Below, piece after piece: positions 39,227-48,333 of a stretch of DNA of 64,000 nucleotides. The notes beneath the pieces were generated by a model that was given only the letters and a program-made list of their open reading frames with translations, made no database searches and was not told the origin of the DNA. Numbering within the stretch: the first letter of the stretch is position 1; each line of letters opens with the position of its first letter. The translations under genes and the position numbers were made by a program. Source of the stretch: Schizochytrium sp. CCTCC M209059 (taxonomy: Eukaryota > Sar > Bigyra > Thraustochytrida > Thraustochytriidae); the NCBI GenBank assembly GCA_000818945.1, contig KN805390.1:355144-419143 (forward strand). The letters run 5' to 3'.

Positions 39227-39991
39227 CTACCATGATCCGCCCGTGTCGGATCCAGCCTTGGGGTCAACAAAGGACTGGTAGCTCCACTCGGTGGAGACCT
39301 CGACGGGCTCGTCCACAGAAGGTCCCTTCTTGGTCGCTGAGGCAAAGGTGATCTTGTTGATGGTCCTGCAGTCGCGGTAAAAGAGCGTGCGCATACAGGA
39401 CTCAAGGAGCTCGCGCGCCTCCGACTCGGACATGTCAGGTTTCCAGTGGCGACGCAAGATAGGCATAGCCATGTGAAGGCCCATGCCGGTGGCGACAAAG
39501 TCGCACTCGTACGAGGTTCCGATCTTGTCCGTCGTGCCGAGAAACGCCTCACCCTCGTGGAAGCCCGCAATGACGAGATTGTTCCAAAGAGGGTTCATCT
39601 TGGATCGCCGGTGGTACAGAATGCGGGCCATGCAGCACCAGATCTCCTTGGGGCTGTGAGTGATGCCGTCGGCAACGCAGGCGTCCTCGACCTCGAGCTC
39701 CTTCAGAATATCCTGCACATACTGAAAGTCACTGTAGTCGCCGTCAGCGCCGACGAGCGTGTAGCCTCCGGTAGTGACAATACGTCGCAGGTCCGTAAAC
39801 CTCGACAAGGATCCATACGAGCCGAGCGTATCAGCTGCCATCATGACGCCATCCTTGTACTTGAGCGCCACGACCGAGGTACCCGTCACGATTGGGCTGG
39901 TCGTGTGCTTGTGGGGATCAGCGGCGCTGCGTCCGGCGGACACGCCCGCGCCGCTTGCCGCGCACGCCAACGTCTGCGAGACGGTCGCCAT
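39227..39991 (-). CDS. PSMB4: 20S proteasome subunit beta-7 (PSMB4)
   Basis: This is a structural, non-catalytic beta subunit of the 20S core. The 254-residue product shows a short propeptide, then SPIVTGTSVVALKYKDGVMM and AADTLGSYGSLSRFTDLRRI, which match PSMB4, where other beta subunits have a catalytic Thr start. Further matches are GADGDYSDFQYVQDIL, HRRSKMNPLWNNLVIAG and GTSYECDFVATGMGLHMAMP, then the C-terminal arm that reaches the neighbouring ring. The start MATVSQTLACAAS is the only ATG before the conserved part. The gene is a single frame in the compact, GC-rich style of the neighbours. Confidence 0.96.
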   Translation of the reverse strand: MATVSQTLACAASGAGVSAGRSAADPHKHTTSPIVTGTSVVALKYKDGVMMAADTLGSYGSLSRFTDLRRIVTTGGYTLVGADGDYSDFQYVQDILKELEVEDACVADGITHSPKEIWCCMARILYHRRSKMNPLWNNLVIAGFHEGEAFLGTTDKIGTSYECDFVATGMGLHMAMPILRRHWKPDMSESEARELLESCMRTLFYRDCRTINKITFASATKKGPSVDEPVEVSTEWSYQSFVDPKAGSDTGGSW

Positions 39992-41100
39992 GCTGGCCTC
40001 GAGGTGAGACGGTTGTCGTCGCGGGCTCGAACTCGCTCCCTGGCGCCTCGCCTTGATGCTGCGCTCTTCGCGAAACGCTACTCGCGAGCTGCCGCGAGAA
40101 GGGCTCGGGCCCGACGCCTTCTCCCTGCTGCTACGCTCGCTCGCGGTCTCACGCGCACGCGCACGGGGCCGGAGTCTCGCGCGGGCGGATACCGAGCGGT
40201 CGATCGAAGCGGGTCTGGCTGGATGCCCTCCTTGTGCGCATAGGACCGTTCTTTCGTTCTACCCCTTCCGTTCTTTCCATCGCTTCGCTCGGCTTCCCTT
40301 TCGCTGGAGCCAATTTACGCTTCATGCATGAGTGAAAGGAATTACTATTTGGGGGGACGTATCGCCGCTGCAGGTCTATATCTTTCTTTGAGTTTTGGAT
40401 GGATGAGCTGTTGACCAATCGGTTGTCTCGCTAGACAAGGAAGGACGCTTGAGTCAGAAGCTCGAGCGCCGCAAGCTTGCTTTGCATTTTCCAGGGTTCG
40501 CCCGGGCGAGGTCGGTTTGCGAGCCTCGCAAAACATCGCGCTATCAAGAGTCTGAATAGGAAAAATAAACATTAAAAAAAAAACGAATAGACCACATATA
40601 CCTACGTAACCTTGAAAGAGGCGTATAGATCCGGTCAGCTCCGCGCGGCTTGGCTTGGGCCTTCAAAGCTCGTGCTGGGGGACTGGAAACAGACGGCGAA
40701 GATGCTTGCTTGCTTCGCACGCACGGCAAGATAAATCAAGCATTGACGTGTGAGTAGTGCTGGGTGCATGCGTGCAGGCAGGTAGGCAGGCAGACAGGGA
40801 GGCAGGCAAGCAGCTAGACAGGCTAATAGGGGCGGCTTTATCAAGATTGTAAGGTCAAGGGGGAAAAGCGCAGAGTTTGCTGGCAACTCGGTGGGCGCGG
40901 ACCCGAAGCCTTATTCTTTAAAAGACGGCCTCTGCCTCCGGCACGAACATATAGAATCTGTCGTTCGATGCATAATTGCGCGCGGCGTGCGCTTCGGTGC
41001 TGAGTGAGATTTCAAAAGTAAATCCAGAGGAGACCAGAGCAGGCTAGGCCAGGCCAGGCCAGGCCAGGCCAAGTGCGCCGAGGTGGTCTTGCCTGCAAGC
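39992..41100. other. Divergent intergenic region, no supported gene
   Basis: The PSMB4-proximal part is GC-rich and contains CGGTCGATCGAAG at 40197-40209, shared with the inverted repeat at 19530. Further on are GGCA repeats (about 40775-40810) and GGCCA repeats (41046-41071) immediately before the CFAP97-like gene. Confidence 0.5.
41046..41071. repeat. (GGCCA)n tandem repeat
   Basis: Five GGCCA units ending 30 bases upstream of the CFAP97-like start codon. Confidence 0.9.
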
Positions 41101-43206
41101 ATGGGTGGAGGCGGAGCGTGCACGACGCTCAAAGTGCCCGCGTCGAACCGAGTGGTGAGCGATCGCTGGGCGACGCATTGCCAGAAAATTCACCTCAAGA
41201 ACCTTCTGAAGGCCAAAGCAGAGGTTTCCGCCGGTCCAAGCGCCCTCTCGGACGTGAAATGTGCGGCGCGCAAAGCCGAGCGCGTCAAGCAGCTTCACAG
41301 CCAAAAGCGTGCTCTCTTTGTGCGCGAGAGACAGCGCCGTATTAAGCTTGAGAACCAGGTGCTCCTCAAGAAACTTATTGAAATTGACCGCTGTGCAGAC
41401 CAAAAGCTGCACGATAAGTCGGCTAAAAAGAAACAGCGACTTCGAGCCGCACGCCAGAAAGCCAAGGCTGCGCAGGCCGCGGGCAATGCGGTAGAGCATC
41501 AGGTTGCACTCGAGATCGCCGAGCAGGCCTCCATGGCCACGAACATGCATCGTGCGCATGCAAATAAAGTGGTCACCCGGGTCACGCGCATGAAGCGCGA
41601 ACAAAAGCGTATTGAGACGGAAAACTTGCGTCTCATGAAGCGTATTATTTCCGCGAGACCTACAATTTCCTCCAAGGAACTTGAGCGGGAGGCGAGACGC
41701 CGCGACAGGCTCGTGCAGAGTCTGTCTGATTATTCACAGCATAAAGTGCTCGACATGTCACATTTGACCTTGCAAGCGGTTCGACCCAAGCGCACACCGG
41801 TTGACAAGGGCTCGAAGACCCAGCGTTATCGACCACAGCCGCCTGCAACGTCTGGGTCTGGCTCATTCTCGCATTACACCGGAACAGCGAGTCGACACGG
41901 TGCTGCGCCGCCCACACATCGTAAAGTTTGGGTTCCCGGAGATCTCGAGACCGATTCGTTCGGAGCATCGTTCAATCTAAGACATCTAACATCTGTTGAC
42001 GAAGACAGGCCAGAGCAAGGTACTACCTCAGGTATTGATTCGCTTCGTATTAACTCCTCGAGGAGCGAGCTCACTTCAGACAGTGCTCTCGTTCTTACAC
42101 CCGACAATGAAGGTATTGATGCGAGCAATCCCCATGTTGGTTTTCCGAAGTCGCCAAATAATTCAGAGGCTAGTCTTCATCCCAACGAGGAGCATGTGCG
42201 ACTTGCTCAAGAAAAGATGAAAGAAGAAGAAGAAGAAGAAGAAGAAGGAGAAGGAGAAGTAGAAGAAGAAGCAGCTGCAGCTGCAGCTGCAGCAGAAAAG
42301 AAACGACTTGCTCAAGTGCAAGACCAACAACGACAAGAAGAAGAAGAACGCGAACGCGCTGCTGCAGCAGAGGAAGAGGAACGGCTTGCTCGGGAACAAA
42401 AGCAAGAAGAACGCGAACGTGCTGCTGCAGCAGAGGAAGAAGAACGGCTTGCTCGGGAACAAAAAGAGCAAGAAGAACGCGAACGTGCTGCTGCAGCAGA
42501 GGAAGAAGAACGGCTTGCTCGAGAGAAAAAAGAAGCAGAAGAAGAAGAACATAAGCGCATCGCTGCAGAAGAGGAAGAGAAGCGCCTCGTTCAAGAAAAA
42601 GAAAACGAGGAAAAGAAGCGACTTGGCGAAGTCGAGCAGATGCGCCTCGCAGAAGAGGAACAAAAGATGCTCGCCGAAGATACGATGCAACACGCAATTC
42701 TCGATCAAGACCTCAAAGAGAAAGTCGCGCAAGATATACTCAAAGAAGGTGGAGGCCAAGTTGACTTGTCGTCTTCGTGGAAGGACTTCGAACGGACTGA
42801 GACGGCAAGCATTGAAAAACGGGTCGACGCAGGACACATCGTTTTTGCAGCTGTTGATCCAGGTGATTCGCACACATCCAAAGGAAAAGATATCTCCGCT
42901 GAACACAGCGAGACTAAAAGGCAGACGTCCCCCCAAAAGGGCACCGAAGCAGACGCAAAAAACAGCTCCATGTCAAGTGACAGTAGTGCGAAGGCGCAGC
43001 AGGACAAGGATGCGGAGGACAAGGCTCGTCGCGAGCGACGACGCAAACGCAAAGAAGAAAAGCTGCGGAGACTTGAAGAGCAGGAACGAAAGCAGCAGCA
43101 GCAGCAGCAGCAACGTCATGCAGGGGGGTCTCGAGAGAGCGACCGTCGACATCACTCGCATCGACCTGCGTCGCCGAATCAGCGCGCACTTCGCCACCAC
43201 CATCAT

Positions 43207-43238
<32 letters not shown>

Positions 43239-43328
43239 ACAACAACAACAACAACAACAGCGCAGTCATCGAAGTCACCATCATTCTCGCTCACATCATG
43301 ATCCACATCAACAGCAACAAGAGTACTT

Positions 43329-43359
<31 letters not shown>

Positions 43360-43497
43360 CGGCATCGGACCGCAGGTCATCATCATCATCGACAACAACA
43401 ACAACAGCAATCACAACACGTGCATCGCAACCATGACGCAGGGCACGCTCAGCACCGCGCTCACAGTCAGTACCAACATCGCGCCTTCCCGAAGTAA
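41101..43497 (+). CDS. CFAP97/hemingway-like protein with long coiled-coil and poly-Gln/His tracts
   Basis: CFAP97 proteins belong to the axoneme/cilium set. The N-terminal ~215 residues carry the family core: repeated Lys/Arg/Glu helices, then RMKREQKRIETENLRLMKRI and SARPTISSKELEREARRRDR, which parallel the 'I..EN..LL.RI....' signature. The rest is low-complexity. Residues ~370-540 form a Glu-rich coiled coil built from at least three tandem repeats of an ERERAAAAEEEERLAREQK unit (42350-42535). Residues ~660-798 are Gln- and His-rich, encoded by CAG/CAA and CAT/CAC runs. The start is the ATG at 41101; the frame upstream opens only with GTG. MGGGGAC might be acylated. The length of 798 is far above simple CFAP97D proteins. 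I am fairly confident of the N-terminal domain only. Confidence 0.72.
42350..42535 (+). repeat. Tandem ~60-bp coding repeat (ERERAAAAEEEERLAREQK units)
   Basis: Three to four near-identical repeats, about 57-63 bases each, inside the coiled-coil part of the CFAP97-like gene. Units differ by one- or two-codon insertions such as KEQEE versus KQEE. Confidence 0.85.
43207..43364 (+). repeat. CAG/CAA (poly-Gln) repeats in coding sequence
   Basis: Two blocks of Gln codons, about 43207-43260 and 43329-43358, mixed with His codons, in the C-terminal part of the CFAP97-like gene. Confidence 0.9.
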
Positions 43498-43740
43498 TAC
43501 GACCGTCCTACATCTCCTTCATCAACAACTTGTAGTCCTAGGCATACCACGTATAGAGAAACAAAGTAAAAGGGCCAAGCCAAAGCAAAGTCGAATCGTA
43601 CAAGCAAAGTTGCCATTGGTCGTGGCGAGCAAGGGGCGCGCGGGCCCGTTGCCGCTGCGCGCAGGGCCGCAGAGGCGGGTCCCCGTCCCGACCTTAACCG
43701 ACCTTTGCAAAATAAAACGTCGATCGCGACGGTCGTAGGC

Positions 43741-45447
43741 ATGCTCACCGAAGAGTTGGATGAACTGGACGTCGCCTTCACGGTGGACGCGCGACTGCTG
43801 GGCAAGGGCAAGCCGCTATTCGCATGGAGTCCCGACGGCAAAATCTTGGCTGCAGCAGGGAGCTCTCGTGTGGTGCAGCTGCTTAGCTCGGACGGCAGCA
43901 TCATTGGGCAAATCGTACCGCCATCTCCGTCGCCCTGCGTTGCGCTTGAGTGGAGCGCTGACACCCAGCTTCTCGCCGTTGTTCAAGACGCCTCACGGGT
44001 CGTTGTCTTCTGGGACGCAACCTCGAAGAGCATCCGACACATTGACGTGGGTGTCAAGGACATTGTCAGTGCCAAGTGGCGACCGGCGTGCCGCCGCAAA
44101 AGACAACGAAATCTGGGCGCAAAGCGCGCTGGCGACGCGCAGACGCCCGAAAACGAAGCCACGACTTCCTCTCTCATGTCGGCCAAAGAAAGACCCAGAG
44201 GCGATGTCATTGTATTTGGAACTTCGCGCGGCAAAGTACTTGTCTTTGACGTGACATCGACAAAGTGCATTGCCTGGGATACAGCCTCTGGCAAGAGCCA
44301 TCATCAAAATCATCGTCGAAAAGTAGAATTCTTGTGCTGGTTCGAGCGAGGGGACTGCTCGCTTAAACACGAAACACGCAAAGACTCGGACTCAGGTTTT
44401 TCGGATTTTGAGTGGGTGGAACAGCGTTTCTTTCTGGCCTACGTCAGCGAACAAACAGTCCTCACATTGTGTTTGCCAAACGGAGAGCTCTTGGATCGTG
44501 TGAACTTCAAGTCCCGCGTACTTTCTCTTGCATGTAGCGAGTCGTTTATAAGCGCATGCACTGAGGACGGGAGCTTGATACTGTACGAGGTTGTGCAAAG
44601 TACATCCCCCACAAATGGAAACGAACGCGAGTCCGAGCCTGCTCGCGGAGATGAGGGGAAACAAGCCCGCTCCGGCGCGGCGGACGTCGATGTGCGAGGT
44701 CGCTCAGACAGCGCCCAAGAGACCGCCAGCGCAGGACAGGGAGCACAAGGTACTGCGGCTCGACGGAAAGCACGTAGTGTGAGTGGTCCAAGTATAAGCG
44801 ACCCAACAAACATCGCGATGGAGCATTTGCGTGCCTCCAAGCCGGAAGTTGTTTGCAAGGCAAAGCAACTTTGCCGTCTCGTATTCGGCGGATCGTATGG
44901 TCGAGCGTCGACTCATTTTTGGTGCAAGGCTTCAGAAGTGGTCGTTGGGTTCAGCGCTGGTACGATCGTCCTCCTTAATGTAGGCGAAGACCGCATCAAC
45001 GTCGAACGATGTCGCGCAAGATACATCCGCCACGACTTGCAAGACCTTTCGTTTGGAGACCTGGGCGTCAATCTTGTTTCGTGCGGCGACAATGCAGTGC
45101 AGGTCTTCAATCTCGACAGTTGGTCGCTCGTGGCTTTTGAGCCTCTTCCTCAAGAAGCTGGGCGGATTCAGCAAGTCTCGGCAAATGGCGCCCGTGAACT
45201 TGTGAGTGTGTCGACTGACAGCGGCAGCATCTATAGCTTCCAACTTCCTGTCAAATCAGGGTTCGACGGCGAGGATGATGCGCGATTGGTCGAGACAAAG
45301 CAACCGTTTGACTGGTCCGAGGCCGTAAGGCCGTGGTCCGTGCTTGGAGCTTGCGTAGTGACAATTTGTGTCTGGGTGATGGGATTGCGAATGTACTTTG
45401 GAGTTCCTCTCGGTACTTTTTTGCGCATAATCTTTCATCTATTGTAA
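43741..45447 (+). CDS. IFT144/WDR19-like single beta-propeller ending in a transmembrane segment
   Basis: The 568-residue protein begins like the N-terminal propeller of IFT144/WDR19, the retrograde intraflagellar transport subunit: VDARLLGKGKPLFAWSPDGK, then ILAAAGSSRVVQLLSSDGSI, CVALEWSADTQLLAVVQD and RVVVFWDATSKSIRHIDVGV. Later blades include DVIVFGTSRGKVLVFDVTS, ASEVVVGFSAGTIVLLNVG and VNLVSCGDNAVQVFNLDSW. Full IFT144 is about 1300 residues with a second propeller and TPRs; here the frame stops after one propeller. The C-terminus is WSVLGACVVTICVWVMGLRM and a hydrophobic tail, which looks like a tail anchor. WD40-plus-tail-anchor recalls Sec12/PREB, so that is the alternative. The start at 43741 is the first ATG; upstream is TTG. 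It lies 240 bases after the CFAP97-like gene on the same strand. Confidence 0.6.
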   Translation: MLTEELDELDVAFTVDARLLGKGKPLFAWSPDGKILAAAGSSRVVQLLSSDGSIIGQIVPPSPSPCVALEWSADTQLLAVVQDASRVVVFWDATSKSIRHIDVGVKDIVSAKWRPACRRKRQRNLGAKRAGDAQTPENEATTSSLMSAKERPRGDVIVFGTSRGKVLVFDVTSTKCIAWDTASGKSHHQNHRRKVEFLCWFERGDCSLKHETRKDSDSGFSDFEWVEQRFFLAYVSEQTVLTLCLPNGELLDRVNFKSRVLSLACSESFISACTEDGSLILYEVVQSTSPTNGNERESEPARGDEGKQARSGAADVDVRGRSDSAQETASAGQGAQGTAARRKARSVSGPSISDPTNIAMEHLRASKPEVVCKAKQLCRLVFGGSYGRASTHFWCKASEVVVGFSAGTIVLLNVGEDRINVERCRARYIRHDLQDLSFGDLGVNLVSCGDNAVQVFNLDSWSLVAFEPLPQEAGRIQQVSANGARELVSVSTDSGSIYSFQLPVKSGFDGEDDARLVETKQPFDWSEAVRPWSVLGACVVTICVWVMGLRMYFGVPLGTFLRIIFHLL

Positions 45448-45754
45448 GGAATGGCAATGGAAAAATGTAAATTATCAAGATAGCTTTGAGTCTCAAGTCG
45501 TTGCAGGGGAGGAATTGGTGCGTAACAAATATCATTGCACGTAACGTAAACTCGGCTTTGTCCACATCCCGCAGGAGATGAGCACGCCACAGTGGAGTTT
45601 GGCAACGTAATTCAAGAGGATCGACATGATGCAAACATTTTTGTTTGTTTTGGGGTTTTGGTGACGGTCTACGGGACAGTCATGAGGTCCGAGAATGAGG
45701 TAGGGGGGCAGCATGAGGCGTGGCTCTGCTCAAGATAATCGTTCAGTTACTCAC
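45448..45754. other. Convergent intergenic region, nothing recognised
   Basis: Short region between the 3' ends of the propeller gene and the peroxidase gene. Nothing is recognised here. Confidence 0.5.
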
Positions 45755-47320
45755 TCAGGCCTTGCTCGACTTCATACCGGGGCACATGGGCACGCCAAGC
45801 TGCGTGAGCTTCTTGTACGCATCACCAAACTCTTGGCGGAGGAGGTCAACATCCTCGGCGTACTCTTCAACATGCTTGCGGAACCCTTCGTCCCAGGCCA
45901 TGACCATATCGGCAACGAGCATCATCTGAAACTTGACCTGGAGAAGACCGCCGTTGGGCAAGGCCTTGCGCGGCTCCTCATTGTATCCTTCTTCAATGCG
46001 TTCAAGAAGCGCACCGAATTTCTCGTCGACGAGCGAGATCCAGCCGCGACCGTCTGCAAGACGAAGCAGAATCTGACCCTCGGCGGCGTTTGAGGTGTCC
46101 ACCTCCTCAACCTCGACGACAGAATCGCTGAGGGCTTGACCGTCCTCGGCGTCAGGAGCATCCTTGACGAGAACACGGTTCTGGACACCTGGCGCGACAC
46201 GGAACAGAGCTGGGGCGATCTCGAGGTCACCGATGCGTTCCATAAGGGCCTCGCCCGAAGAGCTGACGATGGACGCCCAGCCGCCAACGTCGAGCTGGCC
46301 GCGAACAGCATTTCCGAACTTGCGCACGACGACCACATTGAACTCTTCGCCTTCCTTGGGTTGGTCAATGGTGTCTGAAGAGGGGTCGTGCGTGCGCCGC
46401 ACATTAATCCAGTCGTCCACGACGCGGTAACGGCCTGGTGGGCACTCCTCGGCGTGCACAACCTCGACCTCTGCGAGCGCTTCGGCTTCCTGCGAAGGCG
46501 ACCATGCTGTCATGTACTGCCGCTTTCCGGGCGCGGGCCGAGTTTCCTGGGGGATGGGGACGCCTTCCACCGTTGTATCGTGCTCTACATGCATCCACTC
46601 GTCGCCGATCAGGTCCGCGGCGTACTCGTTGCTAAACTTGGTCGGTTCTTCGACCCATGCACCGTTGTATCCAGAGTACTCCGGATGGCAGCGGCCGTAA
46701 ACGTGGCCGCCACAGAGGAGCGCGGCAGTTTCGCGATCATCAAAGCCCATGCGGCCAAAGACGTCGCGAAGATGCTGAGCGAGGTTTTCCCAGCCATTGG
46801 CGCGGCCCTCGTCGTCGACACCAGGGAGAATGCCATGCTCTGCCTCAGGAAGGCGACCCGGTTTGATGGCGTGCTTGGCGGCTTTGTCGGCGCGACCGGG
46901 CTCAAACGTGATGACAGGCCCGCCGGTATGCTCGAGGGCCGCGTACGCGGCAAGAATCCAGAGATCCGAGTAACTAATGCCCGGGTGCTTCTTTTTAATG
47001 GGTGCGAGGAGCTCACGGGCGACCTCGAGACCGCGGTTCTCTGGGTCGTCAATTTCTGGCGAGAAGCGCATCGTTGCGCCGTTCGACCCGCCGGTGCCGT
47101 CCGCGGCGTCAAAGGTTCCACTCGAGTGCCATCCAAGGCGGATGAGTACGGGTGCGTAGCTACCGTCATCGTGCGTGGTCGAGTCCATCACGCTGAGGAT
47201 GTCGGCGCGCACGGCATCATAGTCTACAGGCGCGATCGACTTGCGCAGCGACAGCCTTGCGGTGAGCGACGCCTTCTTGGAGACCTTTCCACTCTCCTGC
47301 ACGCCGGACGCGTTACCCAT
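45755..47320 (-). CDS. Class I haem peroxidase (APX/CCP type) with inserted SH3-like modules
   Basis: Class I peroxidases reduce H2O2 using ascorbate or cytochrome c. The protein has distal RLGWHSSGTFD (Arg61, Trp64, His65), MRFSPE, WILAAYAALEHTGGP, the proximal-His block LLCGGHVYGRCH (His206) and the CCP-like EPTKFSNEYAADLIGDEW. In ordinary enzymes a short loop then leads to the last helix. Here about 190 residues intervene (roughly 271-465). They contain two SH3-like modules, one around GRYRVVDDWINVRRTHD with GQLDVGGWASIV, the other around EGQILLRLADGRGWISLV. After them the fold resumes with FQMMLVADMVMAWDEGFRKH and the final helix to LTQLGVPMCPGMKSSKA. The N-terminus MGNASGV fits N-myristoylation. 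The length of 521 compares with about 300 for simple enzymes. Confidence 0.88.
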   Translation of the reverse strand: MGNASGVQESGKVSKKASLTARLSLRKSIAPVDYDAVRADILSVMDSTTHDDGSYAPVLIRLGWHSSGTFDAADGTGGSNGATMRFSPEIDDPENRGLEVARELLAPIKKKHPGISYSDLWILAAYAALEHTGGPVITFEPGRADKAAKHAIKPGRLPEAEHGILPGVDDEGRANGWENLAQHLRDVFGRMGFDDRETAALLCGGHVYGRCHPEYSGYNGAWVEEPTKFSNEYAADLIGDEWMHVEHDTTVEGVPIPQETRPAPGKRQYMTAWSPSQEAEALAEVEVVHAEECPPGRYRVVDDWINVRRTHDPSSDTIDQPKEGEEFNVVVVRKFGNAVRGQLDVGGWASIVSSSGEALMERIGDLEIAPALFRVAPGVQNRVLVKDAPDAEDGQALSDSVVEVEEVDTSNAAEGQILLRLADGRGWISLVDEKFGALLERIEEGYNEEPRKALPNGGLLQVKFQMMLVADMVMAWDEGFRKHVEEYAEDVDLLRQEFGDAYKKLTQLGVPMCPGMKSSKA

Positions 47321-47676
47321 CTTGTCCCCTCCGAGGTTTTCACCGCACAGCCGCCTACGCCGATGACGCTGCTCTCTGCTCTCGCTGCCCCCGCTGCTGC
47401 TGCTCCTGTTCCTGCGCTTGCTGCAGCTATTGCTGGGCTTGCTGCAGCTGTGCGCGGCCTCTCTGCCGCGTCCCTCGTCTCTCGACTGTCGTCTCGCGCG
47501 CGCGAAATCTCCTTTTTAGCGGTCTGCAAGCCACTGTCACTGCAACCTGCGCTCCAACTCCAGTGCTTTCTTTGTTTCTTTGTATGCAGTACCTTGCCAA
47601 GTCGCCGCGCACGCGCAGCACGTGCAGCGTCGGTGCACACTTCCTCTTTATTATTCTCTTTGTTCCCTTCGTCCTA

Positions 47677-47729
<53 letters not shown>

Positions 47730-47783
47730 TGGCCAGCTACGTACGTCTGCCGCAGGTCGCCCATCTTGCACTAGGCCTACATT
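47321..47783. other. Intergenic region upstream of the peroxidase
   Basis: GCTGCT-rich near the peroxidase start, then a CTTT microsatellite at 47677-47728 and a TAGGCCTA motif at 47772-47779. No gene of its own. Confidence 0.5.
47677..47728. repeat. (CTTT)n microsatellite
   Basis: About 12 units of CTTT. Confidence 0.95.
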
Positions 47784-48070
47784 ATGTTCTTCGAAGCGCA
47801 ATTTGGAGTTGCTGTTTGTTTTTTCGTCATGCCATTTAACGTTGCAGCAGCAAGCGCTCGCCGCCGTCGGTGTCGCCGTCGCTGTTGCTGGCGGGGTTGC
47901 TGTCGGAGTTTTTAACGACTTCTTTTGCGAGACAAACCTAACTAAACCTAACCGGTGACTTCGAGTTCTATACGTACTTCGAGTTCTCGGGGAAGGAAGG
48001 CCCGCCCAGTCCAGGATGGAAAAGCATTTACTCTGATGACGACGAGGATGATCCTTATTATGATGAGTAA
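47784..48070 (+). CDS. Possible small spliced membrane protein (tentative)
   Basis: Two protein-like pieces lie close together on the plus strand. The first, from about 47848, reads QQALAAVGVAVAVAGGVAVG followed by VFNDFFCE and looks like one membrane helix. The second ends with FSGKEGPPSPGWKSIYSDDD and an acidic DEDDPYYDE tail before a TAA at 48068, a credible C-terminus. They are in different frames and would need an intron between about 47925 and 47970, where CTAAC-like branch sequences occur. An initiator ATG at 47784 could join through a short intron starting GTTTGT. Size and layout would fit an accessory subunit of a respiratory complex, but I cannot assign one. The splice sites are weak, so the model is a suggestion. 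Confidence 0.25.
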
Positions 48071-48333
48071 TGATGGGTCAGTGGTCGAGCCACCGGTTGA
48101 CCGAGTCGACGTATGCCCTGCGGCGTTCGCGCTTGCAATTCGCTTTGTGCTGGCGTCGCTCGCGGGCTGCCGCAAGAGAGAGGCACCGGGCACGGCGGTG
48201 GACCACGTCCCGGGGCCAACTTTTGCTCGCGCGAGAACAGAATGGCGCGATCTCGGGCACAAGCGTTGGCGAATGATTTCGCGAAATCTTAAAAATGCAA
48301 AGTAACTTTTATTTAAAGGCAAAACGGTCTTTC

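Noticed and set aside
42163..43414. Antisense frames rich in Phe/Leu/Ser or Ala/Val/Asp opposite the CFAP97-like gene
   Set aside because: They are shadows of the Glu- and Gln-rich coding repeats.
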